DNA of 64,000 nucleotides from Mycobacterium sp. 1245111.1 (GCF_001673405.1 NZ_LZLV01000145.1:25452-89451), one strand, 5' to 3'; counted from the first letter of the stretch, positions 1 to 8,999 are shown. The notes: generated by a model not told the origin, from the letters alone. Translations and numbers: made by a program.

Positions 1-1229
1 GCGAGCATGTACCGCGACGCCAGCACCGAAAACGCGGTGTAGTCACCGAATAGCGGACCTGTCCCCTGGAAGGGAGCGCCGCGGGCCAGACTCGTGCCCA
101 TCAATATCAGCTGGGGCATGTCGACGGCGACGGTGTTGGTCGACGGGCAGTACGACGCCGTCGGGTTCGGCCGCGCTTCGGGGCAAAAGGCCGGATCGAA
201 ACTCAGCTGTGGGGGCTTCGCGAGGGGGAAGAGCTTGCCCATCACCTCGATCAACGTCTTCGCCGACTCCTGACTGATCAGGTACTCACCGGTCTGGCCT
301 TGCTCGACGAACTCCTTGGGTAGATTCCCGCGCCGCTGCTTGATCTCGTCTTGATCGATCGCTGCGCACGCCGACACCCCGTCGTCGAAACCGAACTGGA
401 AGGCCGTCACCCGCTCGAACGCCGAGCCGTGTACCTGACGTCTCTTCAACCTTTCCGAAACCGCTGATGTGACAAGCGAATCGCTGATGCCGATCATCAC
501 CGACAGCAGCTTGGTCAAGCCGTCCCCGGTGCTTAACTTGAATCGCTTGGACTTGCCGTCGGCAACCCAGCGCATGTAGACACCGGCATAACAGTCGGCC
601 TGCTGTTCGCCCACGGTTTGCGAGGCCGGGTCTTTGATCTCCAGACCTGCCATCCGCTGCACCGCGTGACCGTACTCGTGCGCGAGGACGACGACGACGC
701 CCATATCGCCTCCGGTGCTGCGCTGATCGGGCAGCAGCACCCCGCGATCCCAACCGATGGTGTTCTGCGAACTCGTGCAGTCGGCGGGGGGACTGGGCCG
801 GTCGTCCGGGCAGTTGGTCCGGTCGGCGGGGCAATAAAAAGCGTTGGGCACGCCGTGCGTGTCTGACCCGCAGAACTTGCCGTTTTTGTATCTGGAGTCA
901 TACGAGAACAAATCGTTGACAGGGGCGAACTTGCCTTTCAGCGGCGCGGTGTAGGCGTCGGCCCAGAAATGTTCGATGTCGGCCACGGCCATCGCGGCCA
1001 AATTGTCGATCTCGCCGCCGTCACCGTCGGTCACCTTCCGGGTCGGCGGGGGAGCGTCGGGGACCAGTCCCGAGAACCCGTTTTCGACGGGCTTGTCGGC
1101 CACCTCCGACGGGTTGGGCGGCGGCAGGATCGGACCGGTCACATGCGGTGGCGGAGAAGGCTTCGAGCACGCCAGCACCAGAACGGCGACACTGGCGATG
1201 ACGCCGACGGCGCGCAGGACACGGTTCAA
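1..1229 (-). CDS. Putative neutral zinc metallopeptidase (YpfJ-like), predicted lipoprotein, 3' end outside window
   Basis: No stop is reached before the window edge, so at least 409 residues are present and the C-terminus is missing. The TTG start is preceded by a GGAGG ribosome site. The N-terminus is a short basic segment, a hydrophobic stretch and a lipobox-like LACS, so the product is probably exported and lipidated. A proline-rich linker follows. The HExxH zinc motif is HEYGH at about residues 184-188, and an EQQADCYAG segment at about 208-216 matches the second conserved block of the neutral zinc metallopeptidase (YpfJ, PF04228) family, likely carrying the third metal ligand. Substrate is unknown. 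It is last in a run of five minus-strand envelope genes, 44 bp after the small secreted protein. The family call rests on the two motifs, not on a search. Confidence 0.8.
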   Translation of the reverse strand, partial: MNRVLRAVGVIASVAVLVLACSKPSPPPHVTGPILPPPNPSEVADKPVENGFSGLVPDAPPPTRKVTDGDGGEIDNLAAMAVADIEHFWADAYTAPLKGKFAPVNDLFSYDSRYKNGKFCGSDTHGVPNAFYCPADRTNCPDDRPSPPADCTSSQNTIGWDRGVLLPDQRSTGGDMGVVVVLAHEYGHAVQRMAGLEIKDPASQTVGEQQADCYAGVYMRWVADGKSKRFKLSTGDGLTKLLSVMIGISDSLVTSAVSERLKRRQVHGSAFERVTAFQFGFDDGVSACAAIDQDEIKQRRGNLPKEFVEQGQTGEYLISQESAKTLIEVMGKLFPLAKPPQLSFDPAFCPEARPNPTASYCPSTNTVAVDMPQLILMGTSLARGAPFQGTGPLFGDYTAFSVLASRYML

Positions 1230-1273
1230 CGGAGTACCTCCACTGCGTTCGGCGGTAGCGCTCTGGGCACGCG

Positions 1274-1723
1274 TCATTTCGCCGGCACCAGTGCGATCAG
1301 GACGGTGTCTGCGCTGGACAGATGTTGCTCCGCGTCCCGCGAATGTGACCAGAAATCGTTGAGCTTGGCGTCGCTGTCCGCCTCGAAGAAGTACTCGCTG
1401 CAGGATTCCGTCGCGCTGTCGAAGTGGTCGATGGCCTGCTGGACCTCCGCCGTCAATTGCGGGTTAGGAGTAGGCATTACGTTACGTAAGGCCTCGTTGG
1501 CGTTGTGGAGCTGGTCGCAACTGGTCTTCAGCTTGGCGTCGTCGATGTGTCCGGGCCTGGCGATAATCGCGTACGCATCGTTCTCGGCCTTATGGATCGC
1601 TTCGATAGGCACCGCGGCCTTCGAAAGCCAATCGGCCAGATCGGTCTGGCTGGTCGCGGCGGCCACCGGAGAGGTGGCCAGCAGGCCGGCGGCGACCATC
1701 AAGGCGATCGAGACAGGTTGCAT
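1274..1723 (-). CDS. Small secreted protein of unknown function
   Basis: About 149 residues. The first 23 form a signal peptide: short N-region, hydrophobic core, and cleavage near SPVAAA. The mature part is acidic and helical-looking with a single cysteine near TESCSEYFF. I chose the ATG at 1723; a GTG one codon upstream is an alternative, and an AAGG ribosome site lies 8 nt before the ATG. No catalytic motif is seen and I do not recognise the family. It lies 21 bp downstream of the DUF2304 gene and 44 bp upstream of the metallopeptidase, all in one direction, so co-transcription with the PpgS genes is likely. Confidence 0.7.
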   Translation of the reverse strand: MQPVSIALMVAAGLLATSPVAAATSQTDLADWLSKAAVPIEAIHKAENDAYAIIARPGHIDDAKLKTSCDQLHNANEALRNVMPTPNPQLTAEVQQAIDHFDSATESCSEYFFEADSDAKLNDFWSHSRDAEQHLSSADTVLIALVPAK

Positions 1724-1747
1724 CACAGCACCTTTCGGGTGGGGCGT

Positions 1748-2089
1748 CTAGTGTGAGTCCGGCGTCTGGGCGCCGTCGAGTGCAATCGCGCGAGCCAGTC
1801 GCGCGTAACGCAATTCGAGGTCCTTGAACCGCAGATAGGTGCTCACCGTGCTGAAGCTGAACGCGATGATCAACGCGTACAGCATCAGGTCGGTACCGCG
1901 GGCGACACCGAGCCAATGTGCCACCACCGTAGTGTCGTTCGGACGCAGCACCGCGTACACGCCGGCCAGGACGAACAACACGAAACCGACCTTGACCCAC
2001 GCCTGCGTCTGAGCGCTGCGACGGGATCGCACCAGGTAGATCACCAGAGCGAAGATCGACGCGATCAGCAGGCCCTGAATCCAGTTCAT
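1748..2089 (-). CDS. DUF2304 family small membrane protein, PpgS partner
   Basis: A 113-residue protein with three hydrophobic segments (about residues 4-20, 30-48, 65-85) followed by a short charged tail, the pattern of DUF2304 proteins. It is the positional counterpart of H37Rv Rv3632. In M. tuberculosis, Rv3632 is reported to support the activity and membrane attachment of the adjacent polyprenyl-phosphate glycosyltransferase PpgS. The start codon overlaps the ppgS stop by 4 bp (ATGA), so the two are translationally coupled, which fits a two-protein enzyme. Function is inferred from context and family. Confidence 0.85.
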   Translation of the reverse strand: MNWIQGLLIASIFALVIYLVRSRRSAQTQAWVKVGFVLFVLAGVYAVLRPNDTTVVAHWLGVARGTDLMLYALIIAFSFSTVSTYLRFKDLELRYARLARAIALDGAQTPDSH

Positions 2090-2778
2090 CGCGGCATCCT
2101 TCCTCGCAGGAACCCGTCGACGATAATATTGACGCCGTTGAGCAGAGGTTGCCCTTTTGCCGATGAGTATTCTGTGTAGAGCACCTCAACCGGCTGTTCG
2201 GCCACCCGCCAACGGTTTTCGTCGATCAGCATGATGAATTCGGTGGCATGGCTCATCCCGTTCATGGTGATGTCCAGCCGGTCGGCGACGGTCTTGTTGA
2301 ATACCCGCAGGCCGTTGTTGGTGTCGGTGAGGCCCAGCCGGCGGCCGCGCGGGCTCAGCGCCGCGGCGGTCTGCAGCACAACGCGTTTCACCAGCGGTGG
2401 CCGGCTGACACCCGGGCCGAATCGGGTGCCGATGACGATGTCGGCGGAATCGGAGTGCAAGAGGTCGATCATCGCGAGCACATCGCTGACGCGATGCTGA
2501 CCGTCGGCGTCGAACGTTGCGAAGGTCCGTGCACCGGGGCGGCTGCGGGCGTACTCGACACCGGTCTGGATGGCCGCGCCCTGGCCGAGGTTCACCGGGT
2601 GTCGCACCAGATGCGCCCCCGCCCGCAGCGCGATGTCGCCGGTGTCGTCGGCGCTGCCGTCGTCCACACACACCACGTTCGCGAATACCGAACGCAGCTG
2701 GCCGATCACGTCGCCGATGACGCCCGCTTCGTTGTAGGCGGGCACCACGATCCAGACGTCACGCGTTTCACTGGGCAT
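2086..2778 (-). CDS. ppgS: Family 2 glycosyltransferase, probable polyprenyl-phospho-GalNAc synthase PpgS
   Basis: A 230-residue GT-A enzyme of the dolichol-phosphate-mannose synthase type. The N-terminal VVPAYNEAGVIGDVI block, the VDDGSADDT nucleotide-binding segment and FDADGQH (DxD metal site) are all present. It lacks long C-terminal membrane helices, consistent with anchoring by the DUF2304 partner encoded next. The H37Rv counterpart Rv3631 transfers GalNAc from UDP-GalNAc to decaprenyl phosphate, the donor for the galactosamine of arabinogalactan in slow-growing mycobacteria. I start at the ATG at 2778. The frame stays open to 2955, but that extension lies inside the upstream membrane-protein gene and looks like frame-shadow. 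The exact sugar cannot be read from the sequence. Confidence 0.85.
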   Translation of the reverse strand: MPSETRDVWIVVPAYNEAGVIGDVIGQLRSVFANVVCVDDGSADDTGDIALRAGAHLVRHPVNLGQGAAIQTGVEYARSRPGARTFATFDADGQHRVSDVLAMIDLLHSDSADIVIGTRFGPGVSRPPLVKRVVLQTAAALSPRGRRLGLTDTNNGLRVFNKTVADRLDITMNGMSHATEFIMLIDENRWRVAEQPVEVLYTEYSSAKGQPLLNGVNIIVDGFLRGRMPR

Positions 2779-2803
2779 GTCAAGCCCACAAGGTACACGC
2801 AGA

Positions 2804-4063
2804 TCAGCGGCCCGCACGTGCAAGCGCGACCAGGTGTACGCCGATGCCGACCAACGGACCGCACAGCAAGGCGACGATGGTGCGGGTGGCCAGCGGTAGC
2901 GGCAGCAGCAGGAGCAGCGCCGCCGCGGCCGTCGCACACACCCAGCCCAGGGCATAGGAGCGGTGCAGGGCGGCCGCGACGGTAGCGGCCCCGGTCAACG
3001 TCAGCATGGCGATGGCCGCGGCGGCCGCGGTCAGCCATGCCAGCAGGGCACCCGTTGCTTGGTAGTCGGGGCCGAAGCCGGCCCGCAGCAGCCACGGGCC
3101 CAGCGCTCCCGCCGCGAGCACCCCGACCAGACCGACGGCGCCGACCAGCGCTGCGGGCGCGACGAGCGCCCGCAGCCGGGCGGTGCGCTCGTCGACGAAG
3201 TGCGCGATCAGGTTGCCCTGCATCGCGGTCAGAGGTACTAGTAGCGGCGCGCGGGTCAGTGTCACGGCCAGGATTACCACCCCGCCCTGGGCGCCGAGCT
3301 CGCTGGAGGTGACCTTCAGCAGCACCGGGAACCCCATCACCAGAATCGCGCTGGCTCCGGCCGCGGTGATCGAATGCGCCGCCCCGCGCAGAAACGTCGC
3401 GGTGCTGCCCGGCGTCAGCAGCCGGGCGGCCGCCCGGCTCGTTGGCGAAGCCACGATCATGATCAGCCACGCCACCGCGCCCGCGACGGTGGCCCACAGG
3501 AAGCCGGCCAATGCCCAGCCGACCACCACCGTGGCGGTCGCGACGGCCACCCGGATGACGGCATCGGTGACCATCAAGGCCCCGTACTGGGTCCAGCGGT
3601 TGGTGCCGGCCAGCATGCCCAGCAGGGTCGCATGCAGGCAAAATCCCGCCAGCCCGACGCTGAGCAAGCCCACCGAAAGCCATTGGCCCTGCGCGAAGAC
3701 GCGGCCGCTCCACAGCGGCGAACTCACGGCAACCACGACGGCGGCGCCGATCCCCACCAGGGCGGCCACCCGCAGCGGATGGGTGCGGGGGCCCGGCAAC
3801 GCCTCGACGTAGCCGGCGGCGCGAACTTCGCGGGTGGCTTCTTGCAGCAGGCCGTTGGCCGCCCCGGTGACCAGCCCGAACGCTCCCCAAAACACCGCGA
3901 AGACAGAGAAGCCGGCGGGCGCCAGGTCGCGGGCGGCCAGGTACACCACCGCGTACCCGCATACCGCGGTCACCGCGGTCGCCACCCCGACACGGGCCAC
4001 GCTGCTGCGGGCGATCGGGCTGGCGAAGGCCCCGACGCCTGCGGTGCCGCCCACTTCGGTCAC
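2804..4063 (-). CDS. Polytopic membrane protein, MATE/Wzx-like, possible lipid-linked sugar flippase
   Basis: About 419 residues with a dozen or more hydrophobic segments spread over the whole length, alanine- and leucine-rich, resembling polysaccharide-export (Wzx/MurJ-like) flippases. It is the positional counterpart of H37Rv Rv3630. It lies 25 bp upstream of ppgS in the same direction, so a plausible job is moving polyprenyl-phospho-GalNAc across the membrane; this is inference from context. The start is uncertain. I chose the GTG at 4063 because the protein becomes membrane-like just after it and it leaves room for a divergent promoter. In-frame ATGs at 4183 and 4168 would add a basic, low-complexity extension. 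Confidence 0.75.
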   Translation of the reverse strand: MTEVGGTAGVGAFASPIARSSVARVGVATAVTAVCGYAVVYLAARDLAPAGFSVFAVFWGAFGLVTGAANGLLQEATREVRAAGYVEALPGPRTHPLRVAALVGIGAAVVVAVSSPLWSGRVFAQGQWLSVGLLSVGLAGFCLHATLLGMLAGTNRWTQYGALMVTDAVIRVAVATATVVVGWALAGFLWATVAGAVAWLIMIVASPTSRAAARLLTPGSTATFLRGAAHSITAAGASAILVMGFPVLLKVTSSELGAQGGVVILAVTLTRAPLLVPLTAMQGNLIAHFVDERTARLRALVAPAALVGAVGLVGVLAAGALGPWLLRAGFGPDYQATGALLAWLTAAAAAIAMLTLTGAATVAAALHRSYALGWVCATAAAALLLLLPLPLATRTIVALLCGPLVGIGVHLVALARAGR

Positions 4064-4254
4064 CGTTCGAAAATACTCACAGCCTTCACCGACCTGCGCA
4101 TGCCGCGACTGGCCCGACCTGACAGACTGCTGGCGGAGGGGAGTATTCCTCGGCCGCGCAGTCGTCATCACGTCGCCCACCATCGGGTGACCGGCCCGCG
4201 GGCCGTCGCACTCGCGGTGGTGGAAGAGACCTCTGGTTGTCAACGACCGGAGGT

Positions 4255-5223
4255 ATGCCCGTGCACGTCCACCTGCTGGAGTGGATCTTCACCCTCGCGG
4301 TGACGATCGTGGTGTTGCTGTTCGACGTGTTCGTGATGGCGCGCCGGACCGGCGAACCGACGATGCGCCGCTCCGCACTAGCGTTGTCGGCCTACATCGG
4401 GCTTGCCGTGTGTTTCGGGCTCTGGACGTGGTTCTTTCACGGTCATCAGTACGGCATCCAGTTCTTCGCCGGCTGGCTCACCGAGTACAGCCTCTCGGTC
4501 GACAATCTGTTCATCTTCGTGATCATCATGTCGAGTTTCGGGGTGCCCAGGATCTATCAGCGCGAGGCACTGTTCGTCGGCATCGTGATCGCGCTGATCT
4601 TCCGGGGCGTCTTTATTGCGTTGGGCGCGGCCGCTATTCAGCGATTCACGTGGGTGTTCTACGTCTTCGGCGCGTTCCTGGTCTACACCGCGGCCCGATT
4701 AGCGCGCGGCGATACCCACAACGCCGACAGCGAGAACGCGTTGGTCCGGTTCGCGCGTAATCACTTGAGTGTCACCGACGACTGGCATGGCCGCAGGCTC
4801 GTCGTGAAAGACGGTGGGCGGCACTCGATCACGCCGATGGCTCTGGTCGTCATCGCGCTCGGCGCCACCGACCTGGTGTTCGCGCTGGACTCCATTCCGG
4901 CGATCTACGGGTTGACGTCCGAAGCGTATTTGGTGATGGCCGCCAACGTGTTTGCGCTGATGGGTCTGCGGCAGCTCTACTTCATCGTCGAGGGTCTGTT
5001 ACAGCGGCTGGTCTACCTGTCCAAGGGGCTCGCGGTGATCCTGGTGTTCATCGGCGTCAAGCTGATCCTACACGCGCTGCATGACAACGACCTGCCATTC
5101 ATCAACGGCGGCAAGCACATTGACGTTCCGGAGATACCGACGCTGGTCAGCCTCGGAGTGATTGCGGCGACCCTTGTCGTCGCGACGGTCGCCAGCATCT
5201 ACGCCACGCGCGACAGCGGCTAG
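4255..5223 (+). CDS. TerC family integral membrane protein
   Basis: About 322 residues with nine hydrophobic segments, a TerC-family membrane protein (H37Rv counterpart Rv3629c). Typical features are the acidic intramembrane residues in SLSVDNLFIF near the N-terminus and in GATDLVFALDSIPAI near the middle, thought to bind metal. Family members are tied to tellurite resistance and manganese export. GGAGGT directly abuts the ATG at 4255 and stands 7 nt before the in-frame GTG at 4261, so the true start may be 4261; a TTG at 4237 is less likely. The stop forms a CTAG shared with the stop of the convergent gene. Confidence 0.9.
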   Translation: MPVHVHLLEWIFTLAVTIVVLLFDVFVMARRTGEPTMRRSALALSAYIGLAVCFGLWTWFFHGHQYGIQFFAGWLTEYSLSVDNLFIFVIIMSSFGVPRIYQREALFVGIVIALIFRGVFIALGAAAIQRFTWVFYVFGAFLVYTAARLARGDTHNADSENALVRFARNHLSVTDDWHGRRLVVKDGGRHSITPMALVVIALGATDLVFALDSIPAIYGLTSEAYLVMAANVFALMGLRQLYFIVEGLLQRLVYLSKGLAVILVFIGVKLILHALHDNDLPFINGGKHIDVPEIPTLVSLGVIAATLVVATVASIYATRDSG

Positions 5224-5909
5224 GCCTCGATCTGCGCGGCGATGCGTTGCTCGATGCCGGCCCGTGCAACGGCCGGCAAGGCGATCAACCCGTCGAGTTC
5301 GTGCCCCGCGCGGGCGTACGCGTTCTGGCGCTCCTGCGGTGACGCGGCTTCGTCCTGAGCCAGCCGCAGCAGGTTTTGCGCCCGGGCCAGTCGCTCTTGG
5401 TCGTCGTCGGAGAAATCGCTGCGGCGGCGGCGAATCGCTTCGGTTTCGGCGACCTCGAACGCGCTGACATACTCGTGCACGGCCTCGCGGTATTCGAGCT
5501 GCGCGCCGCGATCGTGGAGCAAGTCGTCGGGCCGTTCCGGCCGCAACAGGTCGGCCCGCTGCTTGGACTTGTGAAAAGCGACGGTCAGCGGATTGCGCAT
5601 GTCGGTCATCAACGGGAAGTCGAGCAGCCGGGCGACGTCGACCTCGTAGTCCAGCCAGCGGGCATCGATCCGATCATGCGCGGCAAGAAGTTTGACGAGC
5701 TCGCGGCGCTGACTGTCCTGGTTGACTCGCCCTCGCCCGGATGCCTCGGCGATTGCGATCCTGGCCTGCTGCTTGAGCCGATACTTTTCGAGCCGTCGAT
5801 TGGCCCGTCGTTCGTTGGCGGCGGCGATCGCCCTCACGGTGCCGAATATCGTGCCGCTGAGCGGAAACATCAGCCACCAGAACTCCGCGGCGAATCGAAG
5901 TGGACCCAC
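5220..5909 (-). CDS. Conserved hypothetical protein with N-terminal membrane segment and coiled coil
   Basis: A 229-residue protein. Residues about 8-30 (FWWLMFPLSGTIFGTVRAIA) form one membrane segment. The rest is highly charged and helical, with arginine/glutamate-rich stretches typical of coiled coils. The layout recalls membrane-anchored cytosolic coiled-coil proteins (phage-shock or cell-division accessory type), but no family was recognised. Translation starts at a GTG. It sits 61 bp downstream of ppa in the same direction and overlaps the TerC stop by 3-4 bp. Function unknown. Confidence 0.75.
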   Translation of the reverse strand: MGPLRFAAEFWWLMFPLSGTIFGTVRAIAAANERRANRRLEKYRLKQQARIAIAEASGRGRVNQDSQRRELVKLLAAHDRIDARWLDYEVDVARLLDFPLMTDMRNPLTVAFHKSKQRADLLRPERPDDLLHDRGAQLEYREAVHEYVSAFEVAETEAIRRRRSDFSDDDQERLARAQNLLRLAQDEAASPQERQNAYARAGHELDGLIALPAVARAGIEQRIAAQIEA

Positions 5910-5970
5910 CTAGTCAGGATGCCACCGCTGCGGTCGGCGGGGTGTTCGCTCAGAGCCGAACGAACGAAGG

Positions 5971-6459
5971 TCAGTGACCCTCTTTCTTGAACCTCTCGAT
6001 CGACCGCTGCACCTCGGCTTCGGCTTCCTCGCGGCCAACCCAGTCGGCGGCCTTGACGAACTTGCCCGGCTCCAGCGCCTTGTATTGCGTGAAGAAGTGC
6101 TTGATCTCGTCGAGTTCGTTCTGCGGGACGTCGCCGATGTCCTGGATGTGATCCCAGCGGTGGTCTTTGGCGGGCACGCACAGCACCTTGTCGTCGCCGC
6201 CAGCCTCGTCGGTCATCCGGAACATGGCGACCGGTCGCGCCTTCACCACCACGCCCGGGAACACCGATTGGGGGAGCAACACCAGCGCGTCCAGCGGGTC
6301 GCCGTCCTCGCCGAGGGTGTCGTCGAAGAACCCGTAGTCCGTCGGATAGACCATCGACGTGTAGAGGTAGCGGTCCAGATAGACCCGGCCCGTCTCGTGG
6401 TCGACCTCGTATTTGTTGCGTTGACCCTTGGGGATCTCGACGGTCACGTCGAATTGCAC
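5971..6459 (-). CDS. ppa: Inorganic pyrophosphatase
   Basis: A 162-residue family I soluble pyrophosphatase that hydrolyses PPi to two phosphates with Mg2+, pulling biosynthetic reactions forward in the cytosol. The signature DGDPLDAL (about residues 52-59) supplies the metal-binding aspartates. The upstream KYEVDHETGRVYLDR and the VYPTDYGFF block carry the conserved Lys, Glu, Arg and Tyr residues of the site. The length equals that of the M. tuberculosis enzyme (Rv3628). The start is a GTG with an AAGGAG site about 10 nt upstream; the longer open frame beyond it lies antisense to dacB and is rejected. Confidence 0.97.
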   Translation of the reverse strand: MQFDVTVEIPKGQRNKYEVDHETGRVYLDRYLYTSMVYPTDYGFFDDTLGEDGDPLDALVLLPQSVFPGVVVKARPVAMFRMTDEAGGDDKVLCVPAKDHRWDHIQDIGDVPQNELDEIKHFFTQYKALEPGKFVKAADWVGREEAEAEVQRSIERFKKEGH

Positions 6460-6573
6460 CGGTCCGGCTCCTTCGCGAAGAGAATTGTCGCTTCGCGATG
6501 ATCGTAGGGCTCCCGCGGCGCACCGGTCCGCGCGGCCCTGACGCACAATAGGCGCAAAGAAGTCAGGAGAGTC

Positions 6574-7959
6574 ATGCGTCCCACTCGGTGGCGAACGTCT
6601 ACGCACCTGATCGTGGGAGCGGGCGTGGTGGCGGTCGTTGCCGCCCTGGTGGCCGCGGCCGCGCTGCTCACCTCCAGCGGTCGCGGCACCAGCGCGAACG
6701 TTCCACCCCCGCCGCCGGCCGTCACGGCCAAGCCGGGCGTTGTGCCGGTGTCGGCGAACGCCCCGACGCCGAGCCAGCCGGCCCTGGCGGCGGCGCTGGC
6801 GCTGGCGGCAGCCGACCCCAACCTGGGCAAGCTGGGCGCCCGGGTCACCGACGCGATCACCGGCGAAGAACTCTGGCAGCAGTTCGACGACCTGCTGCTG
6901 CAGCCGGCGTCCACAAACAAGACGCTGACCAGCGCCGCCGCGCTGCTGGCCCTCGACCGCAACGCGCGGGTCACCACCCGCGTGGTCGCGGCCAGCGACC
7001 CGGGAACCGTCGTGTTGGTCGGCGGCGGTGATCCGACCCTGTCGGGCGCGGCGCCCGGGCAGGCCACCTGGTATCACCACGCGCCGCGGCTGAGCGATCT
7101 CGCCGATCAGGTCCGGCGCAGCGGCGTGACACCGACCGCAGTCGAGGTGAACACCTCACTGTTCACCGGCCCGTCCTTCGCGCCCGGCTGGGATCCGGCC
7201 GACATCGAGGGCGGCGACATCTCCCCGATCGAATCGGTGATGCTTGACGCCGGGCGGATCCAGCCGGCCACCGATGAGTCGCGACGATCGGCGACGCCAG
7301 CGCTCGACGCGGGCCGCGCGCTGGCCACCGCCCTGGGCATCGACCCCGTGCACGTGACCGTCACCAACCAGCCCGTCGACTCGGGCGCGCGACAGCTGGC
7401 CGCGGTCCAGTCCGCCCCGCTGATCGACCGGCTCAACGAGATGATGAACGTCTCGGACAACGTGATGGCCGAATGCATCGCCCGCGAGGTCGCCAAGTCC
7501 ATGCAGCGGCCGCTGAGTTTCACCGGCGCAGTCGACGCGGTGCTCAATCGACTGGGCACCGCGCACATCGACACCAGCAACGCGATACTGCGCGACTCCA
7601 GCGGGTTGTCCGTCGACGACCGGCTGACCGCGAAAACCCTTGACGCCGTGGTCCAAGCGGCCGCCGGGCCCGACGAACCCAAGCTTCGACCACTGCTGGA
7701 CCTGCTGCCGATCGCCGGTGGCAGCGGCACGCTGTCCGACCGCTTCATCGACGGCACGCCCGCAGGTTCCGGGCCGGCCGGCTGGCTGCGCGCCAAAACC
7801 GGTTCGCTGACCGCCGTTAACGCGTTAGCCGGGGTGGTGACCGACCGCAGCGGACGGGTGCTGACGTTCGCGCTGATCTCCAACGACGCCGGGATGTCCG
7901 GCCGGACTGCGATCGACGCGCTCGGCGTCGCCCTATGGTCATGCGGATGCGTGACATGA
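6574..7959 (+). CDS. dacB: D-alanyl-D-alanine carboxypeptidase, PBP4 (peptidase S13) family
   Basis: A 461-residue penicillin-binding protein of the PBP4/S13 type (counterpart of Rv3627c) that trims or cuts peptidoglycan peptides outside the membrane. Residues 10-34 are an uncleaved signal anchor, then a proline-rich linker. The three active-site motifs are in order: STNK at 113-116 (nucleophile Ser), SDN near 296, and KTG near 408. The spacing between the first two leaves room for the extra domain typical of this family. The ATG has an AGGAG site. It is divergent from ppa and its stop overlaps the next start (ATGA), so it begins a coupled run dacB/DUF2342/tilS/hpt. Confidence 0.95.
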   Translation: MRPTRWRTSTHLIVGAGVVAVVAALVAAAALLTSSGRGTSANVPPPPPAVTAKPGVVPVSANAPTPSQPALAAALALAAADPNLGKLGARVTDAITGEELWQQFDDLLLQPASTNKTLTSAAALLALDRNARVTTRVVAASDPGTVVLVGGGDPTLSGAAPGQATWYHHAPRLSDLADQVRRSGVTPTAVEVNTSLFTGPSFAPGWDPADIEGGDISPIESVMLDAGRIQPATDESRRSATPALDAGRALATALGIDPVHVTVTNQPVDSGARQLAAVQSAPLIDRLNEMMNVSDNVMAECIAREVAKSMQRPLSFTGAVDAVLNRLGTAHIDTSNAILRDSSGLSVDDRLTAKTLDAVVQAAAGPDEPKLRPLLDLLPIAGGSGTLSDRFIDGTPAGSGPAGWLRAKTGSLTAVNALAGVVTDRSGRVLTFALISNDAGMSGRTAIDALGVALWSCGCVT

Positions 7960-8999
7960 CCGCCGCGGCGGACCTCACCGTCGGCCGCGCGGTCGACTGG
8001 GGATTCGCGGCGACGGTCGGGCAGTGGTTGGCCCGCCCGGGCCCGCCGTCCACCGACTACACTCGCCGCCAGGTGATCGAAAACCTCACTGCCGCAGCCA
8101 AATCCGCCGAACCGCTGGTGCGCGACGTCACCGGTCTGCACACCGACGCTCGTGTGCCCGAGGCCCGCATTATCGACCGGCCCGAGTGGATCCGGGCGGC
8201 CGCCGAGTCGATGCGGGCGATGACCGGCGGTACCGACAAGCCGCGCGGCGCAATCAGCGGACGGATCACCGGCGCGCAGACCGGCGCGGTCCTCGCGTTC
8301 GTGTCGACGGGCATTCTCGGCCAGTACGACCCGTTCAACGACGGCGGGACCTTGTTGCTCGTCTATCCGAATGTCATTGCGGTGGAACGTCAATTGCGGG
8401 TCGCGCCGTCCGATTTTCGGCTATGGGTCTGTCTGCACGAGGTTACCCACCGGGTGCAGTTCACCGCCAACCCGTGGCTGTCGGGATACATGTCGCAAGC
8501 CCTCGGTGTGCTGACCACCGACGGCCCCGACGACGTGACCCAGGTGCTGAGCCGGTTGGCCGAGTTCGCCCGCGGCCGCGGCGACTCGCCGCAGTCGGAC
8601 CCGAATTCGACCGGCATCCTCGGACTGCTGCGCGCCGTGCAGTCCGAACCGCAACGCGAGGCGTTGGACCAGCTTCTGGTGCTCGGCACGCTGCTCGAGG
8701 GTCACGCCGACCATGTGATGGATGCCGTTGGGCCCGTGGCGGTTCCGTCGGTGGCGACCATCCGGGCCCGCTTCGACGAGCGACGCAACCGCAAACAGCC
8801 GCCGCTGCAACGGTTGCTCCGCGCCCTGCTGGGCATCGACGCCAAACTGAGCCAGTACACCCGGGGCAAGGCGTTCGTCGACCATGTGGTGGACCGCGTC
8901 GGGATGGAGCGGTTCAACGCCGTCTGGACGAATCCGGACACCCTGCCCCGGCCGATCGAGATCGAATACCCGCAGCGATGGATCGATCGGGTGCTGTAG
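7956..8999 (+). CDS. DUF2342 zincin-like metalloprotease (F420-biosynthesis-associated family)
   Basis: About 347 residues of the actinobacterial DUF2342/zinicin-2 family. The zinc motif HEVTH is in LHEVTHRVQF (about residue 164), and GHADHVMD further on is the likely third-ligand region. Members are catalogued as coenzyme-F420-biosynthesis-associated because they co-occur with F420 makers, but no substrate is established. The counterpart is Rv3626c. I chose the ATG at 7956, which gives an ATGA overlap with dacB; in-frame ATGs at 7935, 7941 and 7947 are alternatives. No signal peptide, so probably cytosolic. It overlaps tilS by 22 bp. Confidence 0.88.
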   Translation: MTAAADLTVGRAVDWGFAATVGQWLARPGPPSTDYTRRQVIENLTAAAKSAEPLVRDVTGLHTDARVPEARIIDRPEWIRAAAESMRAMTGGTDKPRGAISGRITGAQTGAVLAFVSTGILGQYDPFNDGGTLLLVYPNVIAVERQLRVAPSDFRLWVCLHEVTHRVQFTANPWLSGYMSQALGVLTTDGPDDVTQVLSRLAEFARGRGDSPQSDPNSTGILGLLRAVQSEPQREALDQLLVLGTLLEGHADHVMDAVGPVAVPSVATIRARFDERRNRKQPPLQRLLRALLGIDAKLSQYTRGKAFVDHVVDRVGMERFNAVWTNPDTLPRPIEIEYPQRWIDRVL

